Positions 6,877-11,012 of a DNA stretch of 11,012 nucleotides are shown one piece after another. This stretch comes from Globomyces pollinis-pini (taxonomy: Eukaryota; Chytridiomycota; Chytridiomycetes; Rhizophydiales; Globomycetaceae). Under the pieces are notes generated by a model, which saw only the letters and a list, made by a program, of their open reading frames with translations, did not search any database and was not told where the DNA came from. Each line of letters starts with the position of its first letter. Within the stretch, counting starts at the first letter, position 1. The stretch spans positions 2,799-13,810 of the forward strand of contig MU621493.1 of the NCBI GenBank assembly GCA_025399215.1, read 5' to 3'. The position numbers were made by a program, and so were the translations under genes.

Positions 6877-8547
6877 TTATTCTGTCATAGTATCGCCTTC
6901 AATTTGAGAATTTCCTAAATCACTATATCCAGCTGTATTTGGTTCTTGATGAACCATTACACTTGATTGATTCATCATAAAATTCATTGAGTAGTTGGCT
7001 GAATGAACTGCATCTGCTAGATTATCATTTCCATTCCTATCATTCATAAATGATAAAAACAGTCTCTTATTTTGATTAATGGTGTTTAAATGATTGATGA
7101 ATAGACACTGAATGATACAATGAATTGATATGATAAACACTTCTGAAGATAATAGTAAATATACCCACCGATCTTGACCCAATGCATTAACAAAAATGTA
7201 AATATATAATTTAGATAAAGTAAATAATGTTAAATTAAGAATATAGATTGCCAACAATAAAAATAATGTGTAATCAATCTCCATTAACTTTAAGAACCTT
7301 TGAATTAGAGATCCAGATTTTCTAGTAATGATAGAATATAAAAGTATAATGAGTGGTAGAAAATTATAGATGAAAAAGATACCCAACCAAATATGTCGTA
7401 ATGGTCTCCAATATAAACGGATAAAATCCAAAACAGTAACAGAAAACGGTCCAAAAGGTGTACTTGAATGAGTAGCATTCATTTGATACCAGAATTCAAT
7501 ATAAGAAGAACCTTTCAAGATAAAATGAATCATAAATAATGCAATATAGCCAATGTAACGATAGAGTATTGATGGATTATAAACTTCAAATAAAATAAAT
7601 GTAGAATGAATTGATAAACATAGCGTTCCCAATGCTTGAGTTGAAAAAAATATTTGAATATATAATGACTCTAAAACTTTAGAATCATCAAAAACAGTAA
7701 ATGCATAAACAAAGTACGTGATTCCATAAATGAATATCGATGCATATGGGATCAAATAAAACAGTTCTTTTGAGGTACCACAGTGATAGAACCGGTAAGA
7801 ATGAAACAAAACAGGTATGGATAAACCTATACAAGATAGAATCAACATAATTAGGTGAAGTATTCCAGTTAATTGGTAAACATCCGGAATCAAAAGCGAA
7901 TCGGGTACATTATCAATCCATTTGATGCTTGTGGTAGCTTGTTTGATTTGAAAGGATTCAAGTATCACATTGCCTATACTAGAATTTTGAATTGCTTTTG
8001 GTATAGATTCAAAAGAATACTTTTCAAACATCCGTTGTTGACAATCCTTGTCTGAATAAATTTCAATAGAATTATTGAAACATTTAATTGAATTGAAGCA
8101 TAATCCATTTTGAATCAGGATACCTTCATACCCAAACAATGAATTTGAATCTGAAGAATTGATTTGACAATACTTTGTTCCCACTGATGAAGATAGAAAT
8201 CCACCACTATCAATATTATCCACTAAATAACTCGCTAAAGCACTTTGATAGATTGATTCAGTAATATTTAAACTGGATCTACAACATTGAATAGGATCTA
8301 CTTTTCCATAACCACATACAGTTAGTGGATCATCATTAGTAAAAAATTGAAATAATGGAGGCCAAGTTTCATTATTTTCTGAAGGATATACTGCATTGGT
8401 ATCTTTTAATTTGAATAATATCATATTTGTTGGAGGCCCTTGACAATTTGATTTAATCCATTGACTCTGTAAAACTAGATTTGATGAACTACAAACTGAA
8501 TGGAAGAAAGTGATGAAAAATGTGTATAATGTATTGGATTTAATCAT
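6877..8547 (-). CDS. Seven-helix receptor-like membrane protein with cysteine-rich ectodomain
   Basis: I do not recognise an established named family. The 556-aa protein begins with a hydrophobic signal peptide (about 1-20). A secreted domain of about 200 residues follows, with eight cysteines (C35, C78, C88, C89, C127, C150, C156, C169), enough for four disulfides. It has five N-glycosylation sequons (N59, N94, N130, N158, N188). Seven hydrophobic segments follow at about 226-250, 263-284, 294-320, 330-346, 386-408, 424-452 and 461-485, then a polar Asn/Ser/Met-rich tail of about 65 residues. The layout is that of a G-protein-coupled receptor with an extracellular ligand domain, placing the tail in the cytoplasm. 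No DRY motif is evident, and a non-signalling membrane protein is possible. The gene has no introns over 1671 nt, unlike the intron-dense genes nearby. The start is the first Met and directly precedes the signal peptide. Confidence 0.87.
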   Translation of the reverse strand: MIKSNTLYTFFITFFHSVCSSSNLVLQSQWIKSNCQGPPTNMILFKLKDTNAVYPSENNETWPPLFQFFTNDDPLTVCGYGKVDPIQCCRSSLNITESIYQSALASYLVDNIDSGGFLSSSVGTKYCQINSSDSNSLFGYEGILIQNGLCFNSIKCFNNSIEIYSDKDCQQRMFEKYSFESIPKAIQNSSIGNVILESFQIKQATTSIKWIDNVPDSLLIPDVYQLTGILHLIMLILSCIGLSIPVLFHSYRFYHCGTSKELFYLIPYASIFIYGITYFVYAFTVFDDSKVLESLYIQIFFSTQALGTLCLSIHSTFILFEVYNPSILYRYIGYIALFMIHFILKGSSYIEFWYQMNATHSSTPFGPFSVTVLDFIRLYWRPLRHIWLGIFFIYNFLPLIILLYSIITRKSGSLIQRFLKLMEIDYTLFLLLAIYILNLTLFTLSKLYIYIFVNALGQDRWVYLLLSSEVFIISIHCIIQCLFINHLNTINQNKRLFLSFMNDRNGNDNLADAVHSANYSMNFMMNQSSVMVHQEPNTAGYSDLGNSQIEGDTMTE

Positions 8548-9541
8548 TCTTTTGAAAGGAAATTGTCGTGGATTTCATGAATGAGAAAAGAATTCAACAA
8601 AATCTGATTTGTTCTAATACACGTATAACATAGAATAACTCTATGATAGTTCTTCAACTATTATCCAAAACGCGAGAAGAGTCTAAAAAAAATACTTGTT
8701 GATTGAATACTACATCTAACACAACTTTAAAGAAAAGAATAAAATACCGAGATTTTAGATAATCAAGTTCTCGCCAATTATTTAATTGATCGAGATTCGA
8801 TTCCAAAAAATGTTGTTCAAATAAACGAAAATGATAATATCAAGTAGCAGATAGCTAGAGTTGGAAAAACCTTATTAGTCTGCTCAATATAATTGGAAAT
8901 ATGCATATTATTACTGAACATAGATGTCTTATTCAAAAAAAACTTGTAGTTTTCGGGAGTGTTCTTTTCTGTTTAGTAATGAAACGATAAGCAGGCGGCA
9001 TATAATATAAAACATAAGTTGTTTATTTGTTTTTTTACCTAATAATACTAACTGCAATTGTATCTGTTTTTTGTGGATTTATCTTTTATGAATTTTCACG
9101 CGACTTAACTACATATTAGCAATATTGCTCTGTAGTACTTATGAGCCTTAGAAAAGCAACGGAAAGGGCTTTCTAATGGCTAAAGGTGGTCTTGTATTCT
9201 ATTATACATGCGAAGTTATACCTGATTATAGACTTTTTGTTGAACTATTCTTGAATTTTAATATTTATTTACAAAGATTCATAATGACGACAAGGGTTAG
9301 TGTAAATGTTTAGACTCAGTGACTAAATAGAAAAATATCAAATATTTGAGGTACGAATCATTATAATGAATAGAATAGTGTTAGAACGTGAGTAAATAAA
9401 GGCTTAGGAAAACCGTATATGCAATAAAACAAAATATAAAATAGTTATAAATTAACTTGTTTTAGTTCTGTTAAATATATTTGAGTTTGTAAGGGTTAGA
9501 AAACCGTATTCTTGCGTAAATCATACTGACTCACTAGAAAG
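8548..9541. other. Intergenic region upstream of the receptor-like gene
   Basis: This is AT-rich sequence with frequent stops in all frames. It should include the promoter of the receptor-like gene, but I see no clear TATA or CCAAT element. One 34-codon open stretch on the plus strand (about 8744-8845) reads like protein but has no start or neighbouring exon. The near-repeat TTAG(G)AAAACCGTAT occurs at about 9405 and 9495. No tRNA or other RNA gene was recognised. Confidence 0.4.
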
Positions 9542-9673
9542 TTACTGCCTAGCAAGCCAGTACACTCTTTCCAAGTCTTCACCATATCCTTTCCATGTGA
9601 AAGATACTTGAGCTATCGATCGCATTACTGTCACATATCGTCGCGTTTTTCTCGTCCATTTGTAAATAATCAG
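9542..9673 (-). other. Short coding-like stretch, possible gene fragment
   Basis: Forty-three codons are open on the minus strand between a TAA at 9674-9676 and a TAA at 9542-9544. The translation has a protein-like mix (for example SFTWKGYGEDLERVYWLARQ at its end) and the DNA is less AT-rich than its surroundings. There is no start codon at the head and no family match I can name. It may be a relic, an exon of an unseen gene, or chance. Confidence 0.2.
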
Positions 9674-9717
9674 TTAATCAAGTACAGCCTCAACTTACTG
9701 ACATATTGATAATCGTG

Positions 9718-9745
9718 ACGCATTAAATTGCAATGCGTTTTTTTT
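9718..9745 (+). terminator. Hairpin followed by a T-run
   Basis: ACGCATT (9718-9724) and AATGCGT (9732-9738) form a perfect 7-bp stem with a 7-nt loop, followed directly by eight T. In a fungus a T-run can end RNA polymerase III transcription, so this may mark the 3' end of a small RNA on the plus strand. I found no A/B box or known snRNA sequence upstream, so the role is uncertain. Confidence 0.25.
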
Positions 9746-9889
9746 GTATTTGATAAGAAGCGACTGACAACTACTATAACGAACAAAAGAGTAGATACAT
9801 TATACTAGCAATAGAAAGAATGGTACAAAGTATATGGATTTTATGTACAAGTGGGATATATTAAAAGCTAATGCACGATAAAATCTGGT

Positions 9890-10168
9890 ATGCTTTTCAG
9901 CTTAACTATAGAATGTGGTGGAGCAGCTAATTATGACGTATTCCAAAAGGTCGATACTTACCAAATTGAAAAACGTTCCTCAACTGTTCCTGTACATATT
10001 TTTTTGACATACCAGAAACGGTTTGAAGCAATGAAAACTAAATATTCGAGACTAAACAATGTAGAATGTTTAGGAACTGCTTGTGAGTTTGCTAAATATT
10101 TTTACTGTTGTAAATTGCCATTTACAGAATTTTTTAGGGCAGGGTTCAAGTATTTTTTGATAAAATAG
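9890..10168 (+). CDS. Hypothetical 92-aa ORF, doubtful
   Basis: This plus-strand ORF starts at an ATG and ends in TAG. The translation contains five cysteines (C9, C60, C65, C73, C74) and an aromatic, Lys-rich C-terminal half (CEFAKYFYCCKLPFTEFF). No signal peptide, repeat or family motif is recognisable. It is the only sizeable open frame in the right 2.4 kb and the only one pointing right. Length alone does not prove coding in AT-rich DNA, and it could be a relic of a longer gene. Confidence 0.22.
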   Translation: MLFSLTIECGGAANYDVFQKVDTYQIEKRSSTVPVHIFLTYQKRFEAMKTKYSRLNNVECLGTACEFAKYFYCCKLPFTEFFRAGFKYFLIK

Positions 10169-10433
10169 TTGAAAGGAGAACACAAGAATAATGAGATTTG
10201 ATTGGTCCAAATTTTAATTTTAATTGTTGAAAATCTTTTTTCAAAATATGGTAGAATAACCATATTTAAAATTCCTTTTTTTTCAAGATTTCATATATAA
10301 GTATTTTTTCAGCTATAAAAAGAGACTGGTCTGTCCCAACCTAACAAAACCCTAATAAACCTATTAAAATAGAAGATATAATTTGAAATTTCAGTTTATA
10401 TGTCACATATTTTTCTCTTTTCAGTCAATTCTA
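10169..10433. other. AT-rich intergenic stretch
   Basis: This stretch holds a perfect hairpin (10244-10267), T-rich tracts, a TATAAAA-like element near 10314 on the plus strand and an AACCCTAA motif at 10348-10355. These could be part of a promoter, but no convincing plus-strand gene follows. No coding sequence is seen. Confidence 0.3.
10244..10267. repeat. Perfect 9-bp inverted repeat
   Basis: AAATATGGT and ACCATATTT are exact reverse complements separated by six bases. A T-run lies nearby on the plus strand. It could be a transcript hairpin or a dimer binding site. Confidence 0.5.
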
Positions 10434-10585
10434 ATGGAAATCAAAAATTTTATTACACCTTAAGGGAAGTTATCAACTGAATCATTGGATTATTAAAAAC
10501 AATTTTAAACTAAAATGGAAATCACAAATTTTATTTCATCTTAAAGAAAGCTATCAAGTTGGGGATTAAACGAAATCATTGGATT
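10434..10585. repeat. Imperfect direct repeat, two copies
   Basis: Copy 1 (10434-10491) and copy 2 (10514-10585) both begin AATGGAAATCA and end ATCATTGGATT, with closely similar interiors (AATTTTATT, then CTTAA, GAAAG/GGAAG and TATCAA). Copy 2 has about 13 extra bases near GTTGGGGATTAAA. They are 22 bases apart. This suggests an old local duplication; no terminal inverted repeats mark it as a transposon. Confidence 0.65.
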
Positions 10586-10618
10586 CACCTTTCTTCATTG
10601 AAGTGCCAATTCACTGCT

Positions 10619-10944
10619 TTACTTTATCGCAAAATTTGTTGATGCTACCAGCAATTCATTGTCCAAAACAGATTGATAGACTTTAACAGCATCAATTTCA
10701 GTCAAGTCAAATCCAATGCAAGGTATAGAGGACGTCTCTTTGTAAAATACTTTGAGAGAGTGTAAGATTGCCACGTCTCAATAGCTTCTCCCCATTCGTC
10801 ACTAGGTTTGAATCGTTTTAATTAGTCTTTTGTGATGGCATGAGTGAAGAATAATCCTCCTCTTGTTATTGACATAAATAGTGCTGTGGTATCAATAGTT
10901 GGAGACGTAGTGGTTGAAGGATCCGAAACGTTTAAGCTGTCATA
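10619..10944 (-). pseudogene. Broken minus-strand gene or gene relic
   Basis: Read on the minus strand from 10944, one frame gives protein-like sequence (for example SDPSTTTSPTIDTTALFMS, then RGGLFFTHAITKD) up to a TAA at 10822-10824. It resumes in the same frame as LKRFKPSDEWGEAIETWQSY and stops at 10702. A second frame overlaps it and continues as IPCIGFDLTEIDAVKVYQSV to a TAA at 10619-10621. The pattern is one nonsense change plus one frameshift in a formerly continuous gene. No start codon is visible, so the 5' part is lost or beyond the window. The family is not recognised. Unrecognised introns are an alternative, but no fitting GT-AG pair removes the TAA cleanly. Confidence 0.4.
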
Positions 10945-11012
10945 CTATGAACACTTAACAGCTATGATTTTCAAAAGAAAGTTGTGACTAAAAGAAAGGA
11001 GTGTATGAAATA

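Noticed and set aside
7873..8055. 60-codon plus-strand ORF
   Set aside because: It is antisense to the receptor-like gene and has no features of its own.
8744..8845. 34-codon plus-strand open stretch
   Set aside because: It has no ATG at its head, no adjoining exon with a GT-AG junction, and a length expected by chance in AT-rich DNA.
9290..9500. Telomere repeat tract (GGGTTAG words near 9295 and 9491)
   Set aside because: There are only isolated single copies, not a tandem array.
9890..9913. Short intron (GTATGC...CTATAG) joining upstream sequence to the 92-codon ORF region
   Set aside because: Joining at these sites creates a TGA immediately, so it does not extend any frame.
8548..11012. 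tRNA, snRNA or rRNA gene
   Set aside because: No tRNA B-box (GGTTCGANTCC) and no conserved U1, U2, U4, U5 or U6 sequence was found by eye on either strand.

Overview
The window looks like nuclear DNA of an AT-rich, intron-bearing fungus. The Ras exchange factor has the fungal SH3-WW-RasGEF_N-RasGEF layout, the bZIP protein carries the fungal Yap/Pap1 signature, and the stop codons are standard. The most distinctive trait is intron size. I reconstructed 16 introns by hand in three conserved genes, and 15 of them are only 26 to 33 nt long; one is 166 nt. This is well below the usual fungal range and, with the AT bias, points to an early-diverging lineage. I cannot name the species.

Layout: five confident genes lie head to tail on the minus strand between 80 and 8547. 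In transcription order they are an intronless seven-helix receptor-like protein (8547-6877), an intronless dithiol glutaredoxin with a myristoylation-type N-terminus (6579-6256), the core spliceosomal protein SmD3 with six exons (6170-5668), a Yap/Pap1-type bZIP factor without a single cysteine (5253-4057, two exons), and a large Ras guanine-nucleotide exchange factor (3735-80, eleven exons). Gaps between them are 85 to 414 nt. These hold promoter candidates (a 17-bp palindrome before glutaredoxin, paired telobox-like motifs before SmD3, a pair of opposed CCAAT boxes before the bZIP gene) and an AT-rich repeat with reiterated AATAAA just after SmD3.

The right-hand 2.4 kb (8548-11012) has no confident gene. 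It holds a doubtful 92-codon plus-strand ORF, a 43-codon protein-like minus-strand stretch, two perfect hairpins, an imperfect direct repeat, and what looks like a broken minus-strand gene at 10944-10619 with one in-frame stop and one frameshift.

Functionally, the receptor-like protein, RasGEF and bZIP factor are plausible parts of sensing and signalling, but nothing in the sequence ties them into one pathway. The three spliced gene models are supported by protein-family alignment and by exact reading-frame closure: 3216, 1167 and 360 coding nt, all multiples of three.
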